Shown here piece by piece: positions 1 to 8,625 of a DNA stretch of 64,000 bases; the stretch's first letter is position 1; each line of letters begins with the position of its first letter. The DNA comes from Henriciella marina DSM 19595 (GTDB lineage: Bacteria; Pseudomonadota; Alphaproteobacteria; Caulobacterales; Hyphomonadaceae). The stretch is taken from NCBI RefSeq assembly GCF_000376805.1, contig NZ_AQXT01000002.1:3100001-3164000 (forward strand). Reading direction: 5' to 3'. The notes below the pieces were generated by a model. That model was not told the origin of the DNA and made no database searches. It was given only the letters and a program-made list of their open reading frames with translations. The position numbers and the translations under genes were made by a program.

Positions 1-149
1 GTGGCAGCCTCGATCCGCTTCGCAATGTCCGCGCGAGGCCGACGTGCTCCCGTCTCGTAGTGACGAATAGCAGCTTCCGATACACCGCATAGCCGCCCAA
101 ATTCTTTGGACGTTAAATGTGCTTTCTGGCGCCATTCACGTAACTGCAT
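1..149 (-). CDS. Xre-family helix-turn-helix regulator (3' end cut by window)
   Basis: Reading the minus strand from the ATG at 149 gives 49 codons that run off the left edge. The translation begins MQLREWRQKAHLTSKEFGRL and continues with CGVSEAAIRHYETGARRPR, the classic Xre/Cro helix-turn-helix with the recognition helix around residues 24-32. It lies 42 bases downstream of fumC on the same strand. No Shine-Dalgarno sequence precedes the ATG. A possible promoter (TTGCAC at 184-179, TACAAA at 163-158, 15-base spacer) would start the RNA at about the ATG, so a leaderless mRNA is plausible. The start codon lies inside a perfect inverted repeat, suggesting autorepression. The remainder of the protein is not visible, so partner domains are unknown. 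Confidence 0.8.
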   Translation of the reverse strand, partial: MQLREWRQKAHLTSKEFGRLCGVSEAAIRHYETGARRPRADIAKRIEAA

Positions 150-170
150 TCGTACAATTTGTACGAATGC
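146..170. promoter_or_regulatory. Perfect 12-bp inverted repeat over the Xre start codon
   Basis: The half-site GCATTCGTACAA is followed by one central T and its exact reverse complement TTGTACGAATGC. The dyad covers the ATG of the Xre gene (147-149) and its candidate -10 hexamer (158-163). This is what an autoregulatory operator looks like. That the neighbouring HTH protein binds it is inference. Confidence 0.7.
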
Positions 171-191
171 AGTGTATCGTGCAAGCAGAAA

Positions 192-1601
192 TCAGCCCGG
201 CGAGATCATCTTGGACGGGTCGACGATGGCGTCGAAGTCGTCTTCGGGGATGCCGTCTTTGATGGCTTCTTCTTTCAGCGTGGTGCCATTCTTGTGAGCG
301 TTCTTGGCAATCGCCGCGGCGCGGTCATAGCCATACTTTTCCTTGAGCGGGGTCACCAGCATGAGGGAGTTCTTCAGGCCGCGCTCGATATTGTCGAGGC
401 GTGGCTCAATGCCGACGACGCAATTCTCGGTGAAAGACACGGCTGCATCTGCCAAAAGGCGGACCGACTGGAGGAAATTGTAGGCCATCATCGGGTTGAA
501 GACGTTGAGCTCAAAATGGCCCTGGCTACCGGCAAAGCCGATGGCGGCATTGTTGCCGTGGATGTGGGCGCAGACCTGGGTGAGGGCTTCGCACTGGGTC
601 GGGTTGACCTTGCCTGGCATGATGGAGCTGCCCGGCTCATTCTCTGGCAAGGCAAGCTCGCCGAGGCCGGAGCGCGGGCCAGAGCCGAGGAAGCGGATAT
701 CGTTGGCGATCTTGAAGCAAGACATGGCGACCGTGCTGATCGCACCATGCGTGAAGACCATGGCGTCATGGGCCGCCAGCGCTTCGAACTTGTTTGGGGC
801 GGTGCGGAAGTTGAGGCCGGTGATCTGGGCGATCTTGTCGGCGACCATGGTGTCAAAGCCCTTTGGTGAGGCGAGACCGGTGCCGACAGCAGTGCCGCCC
901 TGTGCAAGCTCCATGAGCTTTGGCAGCGTCATCTCGATGCGCTCAATGCCATTGGCAAGCTGCTGGGCGTAGCCGGAGAATTCCTGACCGAGCGTGACAG
1001 GGGTCGCGTCTTGGGTGTGCGTGCGGCCGATCTTGATGATGTCCTTCCAGCTTTCGGCCTTGTCGTTGAGGGCATTGTGCAGCTGCTGCAGCGCCGGGAT
1101 GAGGCGGTGGGTGACTTCTTCTGCGCAGGCAATGTGCATGGCGGTCGGGAAGGTGTCGTTCGAGGACTGCGACATGTTGCAGTGATCGTTCGGGTGGACG
1201 GGCGACTTGGAGCCCAACTCACCGCCCAGGATCTCGATCGCGCGATTCGAGATGACTTCATTGGCATTCATGTTGGACTGGGTGCCGGAGCCGGTCTGCC
1301 AGACGACGAGCGGGAAGTGCTCATCGAGCTTGCCTTCCATCACTTCATCTGCGGCCTGAACGATGGCCTTGCCGAGCTTGGCGTCGAGTTTGCCGAGGGC
1401 CATGTTGGTCTCGGCGGCGGCTTTCTTCACGATGCCGAGGGCGCGAACGATAGGGGCGGGCTGTTTTTCCCAGCCGATCTTGAAGTTGCCGAGGCTGCGT
1501 TCTGCCTGCGCGCCCCAATACTTGTCGCCGGGGACCTCGACAGGTCCCATCGTGTCGCTTTCGGTACGTGGTTTCGGCTGCTTGTCGCCAAAGATGCCCA
1601 T
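192..1601 (-). CDS. fumC: Class II fumarate hydratase
   Basis: Fumarase C converts fumarate to malate in the TCA cycle as an iron-free cytoplasmic tetramer. The 469-residue protein starts [20 protein letters not shown], has the early family segment [20 protein letters not shown], the [13 protein letters not shown] substrate-binding stretch, and the superfamily signature [11 protein letters not shown] near residue 325. Length matches the family (about 460-470). I placed the start at 1601 because AGGAGCC precedes that ATG at good distance. An upstream in-frame extension to 1712 is possible but has no family similarity. hemH is divergent on the other side; the Xre gene lies downstream on the same strand. 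Confidence 0.96.
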   Translation of the reverse strand: MGIFGDKQPKPRTESDTMGPVEVPGDKYWGAQAERSLGNFKIGWEKQPAPIVRALGIVKKAAAETNMALGKLDAKLGKAIVQAADEVMEGKLDEHFPLVVWQTGSGTQSNMNANEVISNRAIEILGGELGSKSPVHPNDHCNMSQSSNDTFPTAMHIACAEEVTHRLIPALQQLHNALNDKAESWKDIIKIGRTHTQDATPVTLGQEFSGYAQQLANGIERIEMTLPKLMELAQGGTAVGTGLASPKGFDTMVADKIAQITGLNFRTAPNKFEALAAHDAMVFTHGAISTVAMSCFKIANDIRFLGSGPRSGLGELALPENEPGSSIMPGKVNPTQCEALTQVCAHIHGNNAAIGFAGSQGHFELNVFNPMMAYNFLQSVRLLADAAVSFTENCVVGIEPRLDNIERGLKNSLMLVTPLKEKYGYDRAAAIAKNAHKNGTTLKEEAIKDGIPEDDFDAIVDPSKMISPG

Positions 1602-1768
1602 CGGGTCGGCTCCTGTTCGTGTGTCAGTTGAATAGTCGAGTACCGGGCGCTTTAGCATGGTCACCGAGAAGCGCAAAAGCGCGTTTGCGCCCGCGTGTCG
1701 CAGCGCCCGCACTTGTCGCCCGGCCTGCCGCCCTATCTATGAAGTCATGAGACGCGGAGGGGTATCCG

Positions 1769-2815
1769 ATGGTTGAGACAGGCAAGGTACTTGAAGGCAA
1801 GCCGCCGCATGCGCCGGATGGGCATCCGGGGGTGGTGCAGGGCAAGGTTGGCCTGTTGCTGGTCAATCTCGGTACGCCTGACGGCACCGATTACAAGTCG
1901 GTGCGCCGCTACCTGTCAGAGTTCCTGTCCGACCCACGGATCATCGAGGTAAGCCCGCTGATCTGGCAGCCTATCCTGCAGGGACCGATCCTGACTTTCC
2001 GGCCGAAGAAGTCTGGCGAAGCATACAAGAAAATCTGGACCGATGAGGGCTCTCCGCTGCTCGTCTATACAAAGCGTCAGGCCGAGATGCTGAATGCGCG
2101 CATTGGCAGCGAGCAGCTGATCGTCGATTTCGCCATGACCTATGGCAATCCATCGATCGCTTCGAAGATTACCGCCTTGAAGGCGAAGGGGTGTGACCGG
2201 ATCGCGGTCATGGCGCTTTATCCGCAATATTCGGCGACCACGTCCGCCAGCGTTTATGACCGCAGCTTCAACGCGCTGAAGGAGATGCGCTGGCAACCAT
2301 CCGTGCGTACGGCGGCGCCGTTTCATGACCACCCGGCCTATATCGAGGCGCTGGCCGCTTCCATTTCCGAGCATATCGCGGGCCTCGACTTTGAGCCTGA
2401 GCGCGTACTGATGAGCTATCACGGCATCCCGAAAGCCTATTTCGAGAAGGGTGACCCGTATCATTGCCACTGTCACAAGACGACACGGCTTGTGTCCGAA
2501 AAGCTTGGCTGGGCGGACGGATTTGCGATGACCACATTCCAGAGCCGTTTCGGGCCGACTGAATGGCTGCAGCCCTATACGGACAAGACGCTGGAAGCGC
2601 TGCCGGAACAGGGCGTGAAGAAGATTGTCGCGGTGTCGCCCGCCTTCATTTCGGACTGTCTGGAGACGCTGGAAGAGATCGCCATGGAAGGTCGCGACAG
2701 CTTCATGGAAGCGGGCGGGACGCATTTCTCGGTGGCACCTTGCCTTAACGATTCCGAGCGGGCGATCGACCTGCTTGAGACGCTGGCCGCGCGCGAGCTG
2801 GCCGGCTGGATATAG
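1769..2815 (+). CDS. hemH: Ferrochelatase
   Basis: Ferrochelatase inserts Fe2+ into protoporphyrin IX, the last step of protoheme synthesis. The 348-residue protein has the N-terminal family motif GLLLVNLGTPDG, the active-site histidine in MSYHGIPKAYFEKGDPYHCH (His near residue 216), EWLQPYTDKTLEAL and the C-terminal VSPAFISDCLETLEEI. Length is normal. GGAGG lies just upstream of the ATG. It is transcribed divergently from fumC and converges on the TonB receptor gene; a shared hairpin follows the stop codon. Confidence 0.96.
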   Translation: MVETGKVLEGKPPHAPDGHPGVVQGKVGLLLVNLGTPDGTDYKSVRRYLSEFLSDPRIIEVSPLIWQPILQGPILTFRPKKSGEAYKKIWTDEGSPLLVYTKRQAEMLNARIGSEQLIVDFAMTYGNPSIASKITALKAKGCDRIAVMALYPQYSATTSASVYDRSFNALKEMRWQPSVRTAAPFHDHPAYIEALAASISEHIAGLDFEPERVLMSYHGIPKAYFEKGDPYHCHCHKTTRLVSEKLGWADGFAMTTFQSRFGPTEWLQPYTDKTLEALPEQGVKKIVAVSPAFISDCLETLEEIAMEGRDSFMEAGGTHFSVAPCLNDSERAIDLLETLAARELAGWI

Positions 2816-2827
2816 TCCAAAAAAGAA

Positions 2828-2853
2828 AAGGGCGCGCCTTTCGACGCGCCCTT
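2828..2853. terminator. Bidirectional intrinsic terminator between hemH and the TonB receptor
   Basis: A 9-bp perfect stem (AAGGGCGCG, 2828-2836, with CGCGCCCTT, 2845-2853) encloses an 8-base loop. Read on the minus strand it is followed by a T-rich run (2827-2819), giving a good terminator for the receptor gene; read on the plus strand it serves hemH less strongly. Confidence 0.85.
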
Positions 2854-2876
2854 CCTTAATGGATCTAACCAGAAGC

Positions 2877-5165
2877 CTAAAAAGACTTACGGATGCGCGC
2901 GCCGTAGAAGGTCGGCGCGCCGGCGATGAAGGTCGGGATGCCGAAGCCGTCGCCGGTATTACCTGCATCAATGATATAGTCTTCGCCGGTGAGGTTGTTG
3001 ACGTAAGCCTCGACACCGAAGCCGTTCTCAAGGTCAAGCTGGACGTTGAGGTTCACCAAGCCATAGGAATCCTGGCTGATCAGCTCACGCTCTGTGTTGT
3101 CGAAGTAGACTTGAGACTGCCAGGTATAGCTCGGCACGAGGCTGAGCGTGCCGAAGCCTGCATCCATCAGGAAGATTCGGGCCGCGAGGCTGGCCTTATG
3201 ATCTGGCGAAAGGCGGAGCTTGTTGCCGCCGAATGGGGCACCTGGCTCATCATCGAAGCGGGCATAGTTGTAGCCATAGCTCGCAATGATATTGAGCGCG
3301 TCGGAGAGATACCAGTTGGCCTGCGCTTCGAAACCCTCAGCCGTTGCATCGCCAGCATTGATTGGCTCGATCAGGCCCTGCGCGTTGATCTGCGTCGACT
3401 GGAAGTTGTTGTATTCATAATAGAAGGCAGAGGCTTCGAGGCTGAGGTCGCCGCCAAGAAGTGAGCTTTTTACGCCGGCTTCATAGGCATCGACGATCTC
3501 TGCATCGAGGACGGCAAAGCCCGCGGACGGGGCTGAGGCCGAAGCCGTGATAACTTCCGGGCGACGGCCCCGGGCATAGTTGGCGAAGAGGTTGACCGTA
3601 TCGGTCAGCTCGAACTTCGCGGCAGCACGCCAGGTGATGTCATCAAAGGTTTCGCTGCGGGAGATGCGCCCGCCCGATGGCTGGACGAAGAGGCCGGCAC
3701 CGGTCACGGCGCTTGGCCCGTTCAGGAGTTCGACGAGCAGGCCGCTCTCCTTGTCTTCGGTTGTGTAGCGCAGGCCACCGGTCAGCTGGAGACGGTCGGT
3801 GACATCGACCGTGGCGTCAGCAAAGACCTCGAAGGCCTGCGTTTCGCCGTCATTGACGAAGCCCTCATTGTGGATCGGCTTCAGCGGGACAATGACGGTG
3901 CCGCCTGACTGCTGGAAGACCGTCAGGTTGATGCCTGGCAGTGCGTCGACCGGTGGAGCCAGCGGCGGGGCCAGGAAGCCGCCGAGCAGGGCCTGCACAG
4001 CACGCTCATCAAAGGTGAGTGGCACGTTCTGTTCGCCGGTCTCATCGAAATAGCTTGCGCCGATGAAGCCGCGGACGCGGCCGCCGGCGTCATAGTTGGC
4101 GCGGAATTCCTGGCTGAACTGTTCGCCTGAAGCTTCCTCAGCAAAGATAAGGAGCTCAAGACCGAAACCGTCCGGATCGAACACTTCGAGGCTGTCGAAC
4201 TCGCGATAACCGGTGATGGACGAGAGCGAGATGCTGTCGGAGACCTGCCAGTCGCCGAGAAGCGTCACGCTGGTAACGTCGCGCTCAAGGCCGAGGGGCT
4301 TGCCGCCGAGGAAGTCGCCGAACGTGTTCAGGTTGGCTGGGTCCCATGGTTCCGAAGAGCCTGTCGGGCTGGGCAGGAACGCCTTCGACTTGAAGCTCGT
4401 GCCCGATGGGCTGTCTTCCTGATAGTTGGCGATGAGATCAAAGCGCAGGTCCGCCGTCGGCGTGAAGGCGAGCGAGGCGCGCACCGCCGACATGTCCTGG
4501 CTGTTGAAGTCTTCCTCGGCCGGATTGACGCTTTCGACATAACCATCGCGCTCACGCAGGCGACCCGCAATGCGGAAGGCAAGCGTGTCTTCGATGATCG
4601 GGCCGGTGACGTGGCCGTCGAGATAGACCTCGTCATAGTTGCCGATACCGGCGGTTGCCTGACCGGAGAACTCGAACTCTGGTTTGGCCTGAATGACGTT
4701 CACGCCGCCGATCAGGGCGCCGCGCCCAAAGAGGGTCGGCTGAGGCCCCTTGGCGACCTCGACGCGTTCAAGGTCGAAGAGCTCCACCACGGAGCCGCGC
4801 GAGCGGGAGATGGAGACACCGTCCTGAAAGATGGCGATACGCGGCTCGATGTTCGATTCGCCGCTATCGGAGGTGATGCCGCGGATCACGAAGCCTGGAT
4901 TGTTCGGGCTTTGCTCCTGAACCTCAAAGCCGGGCACGAAGCGGGCAAGATCGGAAAATTCATCAAGGCCAAGATCGTCGAGAAGCTCGGAGTCGACGGC
5001 CGAAACGGCAACAGGCACGTCACGCAGATTCTCTGCCCGCTTCTGGACGGTGACAGTCACAGTGGTCTGGCGCAGCTCGTCTTCGGCTGCGTCCTGCGCG
5101 GTTGCAGGCGCAGCGAAGGAGGCGGCAAGGGCAAGTGTCGTTGTTGTCAGGAGGAAAGTCTTCAT
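2877..5165 (-). CDS. TonB-dependent outer-membrane receptor
   Basis: A 762-residue outer-membrane receptor of the TonB-dependent family, which imports large or scarce ligands using the proton-motive force. It has a signal peptide ending ATAQ near residue 24, a TonB-box-like segment TVTVTVQKRAENL, a plug domain with VPVAVSAVDSELL, FVIRGITSDSG and the degenerate plug motif FGRGALIGGVNVIQ, then a long beta-barrel with many aromatic/glycine strands and a C-terminal phenylalanine (YGARIRKSF), the usual barrel-assembly signal. The sequence style resembles the generic alphaproteobacterial receptors, so the ligand cannot be named. No inner-membrane transporter is adjacent. A palindrome lies about 65 bases upstream of the start. 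Confidence 0.93.
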   Translation of the reverse strand: MKTFLLTTTTLALAASFAAPATAQDAAEDELRQTTVTVTVQKRAENLRDVPVAVSAVDSELLDDLGLDEFSDLARFVPGFEVQEQSPNNPGFVIRGITSDSGESNIEPRIAIFQDGVSISRSRGSVVELFDLERVEVAKGPQPTLFGRGALIGGVNVIQAKPEFEFSGQATAGIGNYDEVYLDGHVTGPIIEDTLAFRIAGRLRERDGYVESVNPAEEDFNSQDMSAVRASLAFTPTADLRFDLIANYQEDSPSGTSFKSKAFLPSPTGSSEPWDPANLNTFGDFLGGKPLGLERDVTSVTLLGDWQVSDSISLSSITGYREFDSLEVFDPDGFGLELLIFAEEASGEQFSQEFRANYDAGGRVRGFIGASYFDETGEQNVPLTFDERAVQALLGGFLAPPLAPPVDALPGINLTVFQQSGGTVIVPLKPIHNEGFVNDGETQAFEVFADATVDVTDRLQLTGGLRYTTEDKESGLLVELLNGPSAVTGAGLFVQPSGGRISRSETFDDITWRAAAKFELTDTVNLFANYARGRRPEVITASASAPSAGFAVLDAEIVDAYEAGVKSSLLGGDLSLEASAFYYEYNNFQSTQINAQGLIEPINAGDATAEGFEAQANWYLSDALNIIASYGYNYARFDDEPGAPFGGNKLRLSPDHKASLAARIFLMDAGFGTLSLVPSYTWQSQVYFDNTERELISQDSYGLVNLNVQLDLENGFGVEAYVNNLTGEDYIIDAGNTGDGFGIPTFIAGAPTFYGARIRKSF

Positions 5166-5229
5166 GGGAGGGCTCCGTTATTGTTGCGGAGGCTCCTATT
5201 TGTGCTTTGCAACAGGCGTGCGACGGTCC

Positions 5230-5241
5230 GGAAAATTTTCC
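5230..5241. promoter_or_regulatory. Palindrome upstream of the TonB receptor gene
   Basis: GGAAAATTTTCC is a perfect 12-base dyad 65-76 bases before the receptor start, in the gap between the receptor and the diguanylate cyclase genes. It may be an operator for the receptor. It does not resemble a full Fur box, so no regulator is assigned. Confidence 0.35.
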
Positions 5242-5290
5242 CGACAAAGAGCAATTTGTGGCTTCCGGGACACGCCAGACGGTCAGACGG

Positions 5291-6073
5291 TCAGACGGCG
5301 TGGACGAGCACCGGTGTGGTCTGTGTCGTGCGGCAGACCGTCTGGTTACGGCCGTCTTTCTTGGCCTGGTAGAGTGCGTGGTCAGCTTCCATGAGGGCGG
5401 CGTGAAGCGATGACTGAGAGGTGAAAGTCGTTACGCCGAAGCTGGCAGAAACTGAGAGGCCTGGGGCCAGATCGTCGAAAGAAGCCGCATCGATAACCTC
5501 GCGAAGTCTCTCCGTAACGGCATAGGCCTGATCGGGTGTCACGTCGGTCAGAAGGATTGCGAACTCCTCGCCGCCCCAGCGGGCGAGCGCATCAACCGGA
5601 TGGCGCAGGACCCTGCCTGCAAGCTCGGCGACGGTCTTGAGCACATCATCGCCGGCAGAGTGACCAAAATTGTCGTTGATCGATTTGAACCAGTCTAGGT
5701 CAAAGAGGATGATGGCGGCCTCATTGGCGGTCCGGTTCATTCGCGCGCGCTCTTTTTCGACGGCGCGTTCAAACGTTCTGCGGTTCATCAGACCGGTGAG
5801 CGTATCGGTAGAGGCAAGCTCATGCAGCCTCTTTTGCTGCCGGGCGATATCGACCTCACGAAGATAGTGGATGTAGCCGGCTGGAATGGCGATCGTGCAG
5901 GCGAAGAGCACCATGATCGCCACAAGGAGTGGACCATTATGGTTGAGGCCAAAGACGACTGTCAGCGATGACAGAGCTGCCGCCATGCTGATGCCCGTGC
6001 CGCTAACCAGCATTGGAAGCCGCGTTGGTTTGCGGTTCACATAATCGATAAGTCTTGTGGTCAGGCGCTGCAT
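5291..6073 (-). CDS. Membrane-bound GGDEF diguanylate cyclase
   Basis: A 260-residue protein with two hydrophobic helices (about residues 22-42 and 50-68) followed by a GGDEF domain beginning STDTLTGLMNRRTFERAV. The active-site motif is GGEEF around residue 167, with LFDLDWFKSINDNFGH providing metal and substrate contacts, so it should make cyclic di-GMP. The inhibitory I-site (RxxD ending five residues before GGEEF) is not intact: the sequence there is HPVD, with the arginine one place early, so classical product inhibition is doubtful. Three copies of the 8-mer CAGACGGT/C (5276-5299) run across the stop codon. A paralogue with the same architecture is at 39286-40107. Confidence 0.93.
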   Translation of the reverse strand: MQRLTTRLIDYVNRKPTRLPMLVSGTGISMAAALSSLTVVFGLNHNGPLLVAIMVLFACTIAIPAGYIHYLREVDIARQQKRLHELASTDTLTGLMNRRTFERAVEKERARMNRTANEAAIILFDLDWFKSINDNFGHSAGDDVLKTVAELAGRVLRHPVDALARWGGEEFAILLTDVTPDQAYAVTERLREVIDAASFDDLAPGLSVSASFGVTTFTSQSSLHAALMEADHALYQAKKDGRNQTVCRTTQTTPVLVHAV

Positions 6074-6247
6074 GGGAAGGTGATGTCAAATTAAGCCTGA
6101 CATAGCCTCTCCCGGATGCATGAAATTTTATCTACAATGGGATTTAAGTGAGGTCGCCCGCGTTTTTGTGTGTAGAGTTTTGAGTATTGCGGCGCCGGGC
6201 TGCTCCGCCACTGGTGCGAACGGGGTGGCCGGACTAACTGTCTTCGC

Positions 6248-6604
6248 ATGGATGACTGGATCAAGTCTGGAAAGGTGCGCGGCCGGATCACCGATGATGG
6301 CGCGCTTGAAGTGCGCTGCTTTGGCCTGACCACGCAGGCGAAATACTACAAGCCGCTTTTACGGGAGTTCTTCCGCAAGGACTTTACCCGCCTGCGCCCC
6401 GGACATGGGGACTATGCCGTGCATATCGTGATGGAATATACTGGCGACCCACCCTGGATGGACCTTGATAATCTCGCCAAGGCCCTGCTCGACAGCGTGT
6501 CGGGAAACGCCTTCGTAGATGATCACCAGGTCGCCCGCCTGCTGGTTGAGCGCCGGGTCGGAGAGCGCGAAGGTATCTATATGCGCGTCGAGGCGATGGA
6601 GTAG
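6248..6604 (+). CDS. RusA-family Holliday junction endonuclease-like protein
   Basis: A 118-residue protein carrying the RusA signature: PPWMDLDNLAKALLDSVSG with acidic residues D72 and D74, and GNAFVDDHQVARLLVERR with D91/D92. These correspond to the metal-binding aspartates of RusA resolvases, which cut four-way DNA junctions. RusA genes are often phage-derived, but no phage gene is nearby and base composition matches the surroundings. The start at 6248 is the only ATG after the in-frame stop at 6173; no good ribosome binding site is visible. The next gene encodes a SET-domain protein. Activity is inferred from motif alone. Confidence 0.8.
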   Translation: MDDWIKSGKVRGRITDDGALEVRCFGLTTQAKYYKPLLREFFRKDFTRLRPGHGDYAVHIVMEYTGDPPWMDLDNLAKALLDSVSGNAFVDDHQVARLLVERRVGEREGIYMRVEAME

Positions 6605-6685
6605 CCAGACCGTTGTTGGGGCGGGCGATCTGGCGTCTATAATTTAATTTGATTTCGCGCGTTCTTTGGATAATCCAGATAGCTG

Positions 6686-7189
6686 ATGATCCGTCTCATC
6701 GCGGCTGACGACGTGCCGCAACCCATCACCGGCAGACGGCCCGGCTGGACATGCCCAGTGCTTCTAATCGACACGTATGTAGCGCCAAGTGCCATTGAGG
6801 GACTTGGCCTTTTTGCTGCGTCTTTCATTCCGAAAGGCACACCCCTCTGGAAATTCGATTCCAAGTTCGATCTTCTGTTCGAGCGTTCTGAAATCGCCGC
6901 TTTCCCCGAAGCCCAGCGCCGCCTGATGGAGCGGTATTCCTATCCGGTCGCCAGCGGCTCCAACGTCATGATCTACGAAACCGACAATGGCCGGTTCGTG
7001 AACCATTCCCACGCGCCGAATATGGGCTGCGCCGATCCAACGCTTGGTGTGGCCCTGCGCGATATTGAGGCGGGCGAAGAGATCACCAATGATTATGCGG
7101 AGTTCTGGCCGGAATACTTCCAGCTGCCCGGAATGGAAATGTTTGCGGAGGGCAGGGCGGTGAAAAACGGGCACTCAAGCCGGTTCTGA
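6686..7189 (+). CDS. SET-domain protein (putative lysine methyltransferase)
   Basis: A 167-residue protein that is essentially one SET domain. It shows IEGLGLFAASFIPKGTPLWKF at the N-terminal side, the AdoMet-binding motif GRFVNHSHAPNM (Asn106-His107) and AGEEITNDYAEFW with the catalytic tyrosine region. The canonical ELxxDY motif reads EEITNDY. SET proteins transfer methyl groups to protein lysines; bacterial family members are scattered and their targets are mostly unknown. No pre- or post-SET cysteine clusters are present. It converges on the thioesterase gene, so there is no operon clue to its substrate. Confidence 0.82.
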   Translation: MIRLIAADDVPQPITGRRPGWTCPVLLIDTYVAPSAIEGLGLFAASFIPKGTPLWKFDSKFDLLFERSEIAAFPEAQRRLMERYSYPVASGSNVMIYETDNGRFVNHSHAPNMGCADPTLGVALRDIEAGEEITNDYAEFWPEYFQLPGMEMFAEGRAVKNGHSSRF

Positions 7190-7220
7190 CGCTGGCCTTG
7201 AAGCTTGGAGGACGCGCGCT

Positions 7221-7676
7221 CTAGAACCGCTTGAAAGGTTTGGGGGCGGCCGTTGCCGTAGCGGTGGCAACCACCTTGCCGTCCGGATCCATGCAGGCAG
7301 CTTCAGAAAAGCAGACCGTCTTGCCGAATTTGAGGATTGTCGCTTCGACTCTGGCGGGGCCGACAAATAGCGGCCGCAGATAGGAGACCTTCATCTCCAG
7401 CGTTGGCGCGGTCATGGTGACGTTGGAGGCGATAATGATGTTGGTGGAAATCGCCTCGTCCAGCATCGCAGCGATGAAGCCGCCCTGAATGGCGCCCGTC
7501 GGGTTTGCAAAGCTTTCATCGGCCTTGAAGTCGACCAGGATACGCATCTCGTCCTGATGAACTTCGGCAAGCTCCATACCGAGCGTATCGGAACAGGCCG
7601 GACGCTTCCTGGAGGTCCTGAAGCGCGCCAGCATGTCGGCATCGCTGATGCGGGGCTTTTCGGTCTCTTCGGCCAA
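7221..7676 (-). CDS. PaaI-like hotdog-fold thioesterase
   Basis: A 151-residue protein of the hotdog thioesterase superfamily, which hydrolyses acyl-CoA esters. Visible features are NPTGAIQGGFIAAMLDEAIS (the long central helix with its G-G turn and the Asp/Glu dyad), followed by a strand pattern TLEMKVSYLRPLFVGPARVEA typical of PaaI-like proteins. It starts 3 bases after the sspB stop codon, so the two are probably co-transcribed, although no functional link is known to me. Substrate cannot be predicted. Confidence 0.85.
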   Translation of the reverse strand: MAEETEKPRISDADMLARFRTSRKRPACSDTLGMELAEVHQDEMRILVDFKADESFANPTGAIQGGFIAAMLDEAISTNIIIASNVTMTAPTLEMKVSYLRPLFVGPARVEATILKFGKTVCFSEAACMDPDGKVVATATATAAPKPFKRF

Positions 7677-7679
7677 AAC

Positions 7680-8171
7680 CTATTTCCGGCGGAAGGCGTC
7701 TATACTGACCACGGTCGAGGCATTTTCGTCGCCAGCGGCCTTTTTCTGCGGCTTCGGTTCTTCTGGCTCAGCCGATTGCCTGGCCGGGCTGACAACATCC
7801 TGGCCTGTCGAGGCGGTATCGTTTTCGAAGGACAGGCCGAAATTGACGGCTGGATCAACGAACCGTGTCATGGCGGCATAAGGCACAGACAGATGCTGCG
7901 GCACGCCGCTGAATTTCAGGATAAGTTCAAAATGCCCGTCATGGACTTCGAGATCCCAGAACTGGTGCTGGATCACGATGGTCATTTCATCGGGAAAGCG
8001 CTCGACCAGATGGTCGGCCATTTTGACGCCGGGGGCCTTGGTCCGGAAGCTCACATAGAAATGATGCTCGCCGGGCGCAGCGCCATTGGCTGCTGTCTGG
8101 CGCAGTGCTTCGCGAACGACGCCGCGCATGGCTGCCTGCGTCAGCGCCTCGTAGCCAATATAGTCGGTCAT
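7680..8171 (-). CDS. sspB: SspB-alpha ClpXP adaptor for ssrA-tagged proteins
   Basis: The alpha-type SspB tethers tmRNA-tagged proteins to ClpXP for degradation. The 163-residue product begins MTDYIGYEALTQAAMRGVVR, has HHFYVSFRTKAPGVKMADHL, MTIVIQHQFWDLEVHDGHFE and FSGVPQHLSVPYAAMTRFVDP, all characteristic of the family, then a flexible acidic/Pro linker and the C-terminal VVSIDAFRRK, the short peptide that docks on ClpX. I chose the ATG at 8171, preceded by AAAGGA; an 18-codon extension lacks support. Its target-encoding RNA, ssrA, lies about 460 bases upstream on the same strand. Confidence 0.93.
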   Translation of the reverse strand: MTDYIGYEALTQAAMRGVVREALRQTAANGAAPGEHHFYVSFRTKAPGVKMADHLVERFPDEMTIVIQHQFWDLEVHDGHFELILKFSGVPQHLSVPYAAMTRFVDPAVNFGLSFENDTASTGQDVVSPARQSAEPEEPKPQKKAAGDENASTVVSIDAFRRK

Positions 8172-8335
8172 GCAACAATCCTTTTCGGGCTCCGGTTGTA
8201 CCTGGAAACGCGCCGGGTTCAACACGCTTCGTTCAGGACGCGAAGCAGCGCTTGAAACTTCGCGCGCTCCACCTTTCTAAACCTGGCAAGAAAACGCGGC
8301 CAAAGTTTGTGGGTGCCGCGCTTGTTTTCAGGCGG

Positions 8336-8539
8336 TCAGGAGCCGCTTTGTTCACCTTCTGAGGTGGGTGTCTCATCCTTGCTGCGCGTGTTCGTGACGG
8401 CGGTGATGAGGCCAAGGCCAGCCAGAATTACAGCGCCGATCGCAACCCATTGTCCAGGCAGACCAAAGGCTAGCGCAGCCCAGATAAGGCCGCCCAGAAA
8501 GATAAGGAAGCCAATGGTGTAAATCGCAAATGATGACAT
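8336..8539 (-). CDS. Small two-helix membrane protein, unknown function
   Basis: A 67-residue protein with two hydrophobic segments (about residues 4-23 and 29-47) separated by a short Gly-Leu-Pro-Gly turn, then a polar acidic tail ending SEGEQSGS. GGAGAAAC precedes the ATG at suitable distance, which together with the clean membrane pattern argues that it is real. It sits between sspB and ssrA on the same strand. I do not recognise a family. Confidence 0.65.
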   Translation of the reverse strand: MSSFAIYTIGFLIFLGGLIWAALAFGLPGQWVAIGAVILAGLGLITAVTNTRSKDETPTSEGEQSGS

Positions 8540-8625
8540 CTAGTTTCTCCACTTTCCGGACAAACGCCAATGGCAAGCCCGGTGTTCCGCACGAAGGTCC
8601 ATTATTGCGATGAAAGGGAGAAGGT

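Noticed and set aside
5166-5290. Possible cobalamin riboswitch before the TonB receptor gene
   Set aside because: The gap is only 125 bases and lacks the B12-box; only short repeats and a palindrome are present.
6248-6604. RusA-like gene as a sign of a prophage remnant
   Set aside because: No integrase, terminase, structural or lysis genes nearby and no attachment-site repeats were seen.
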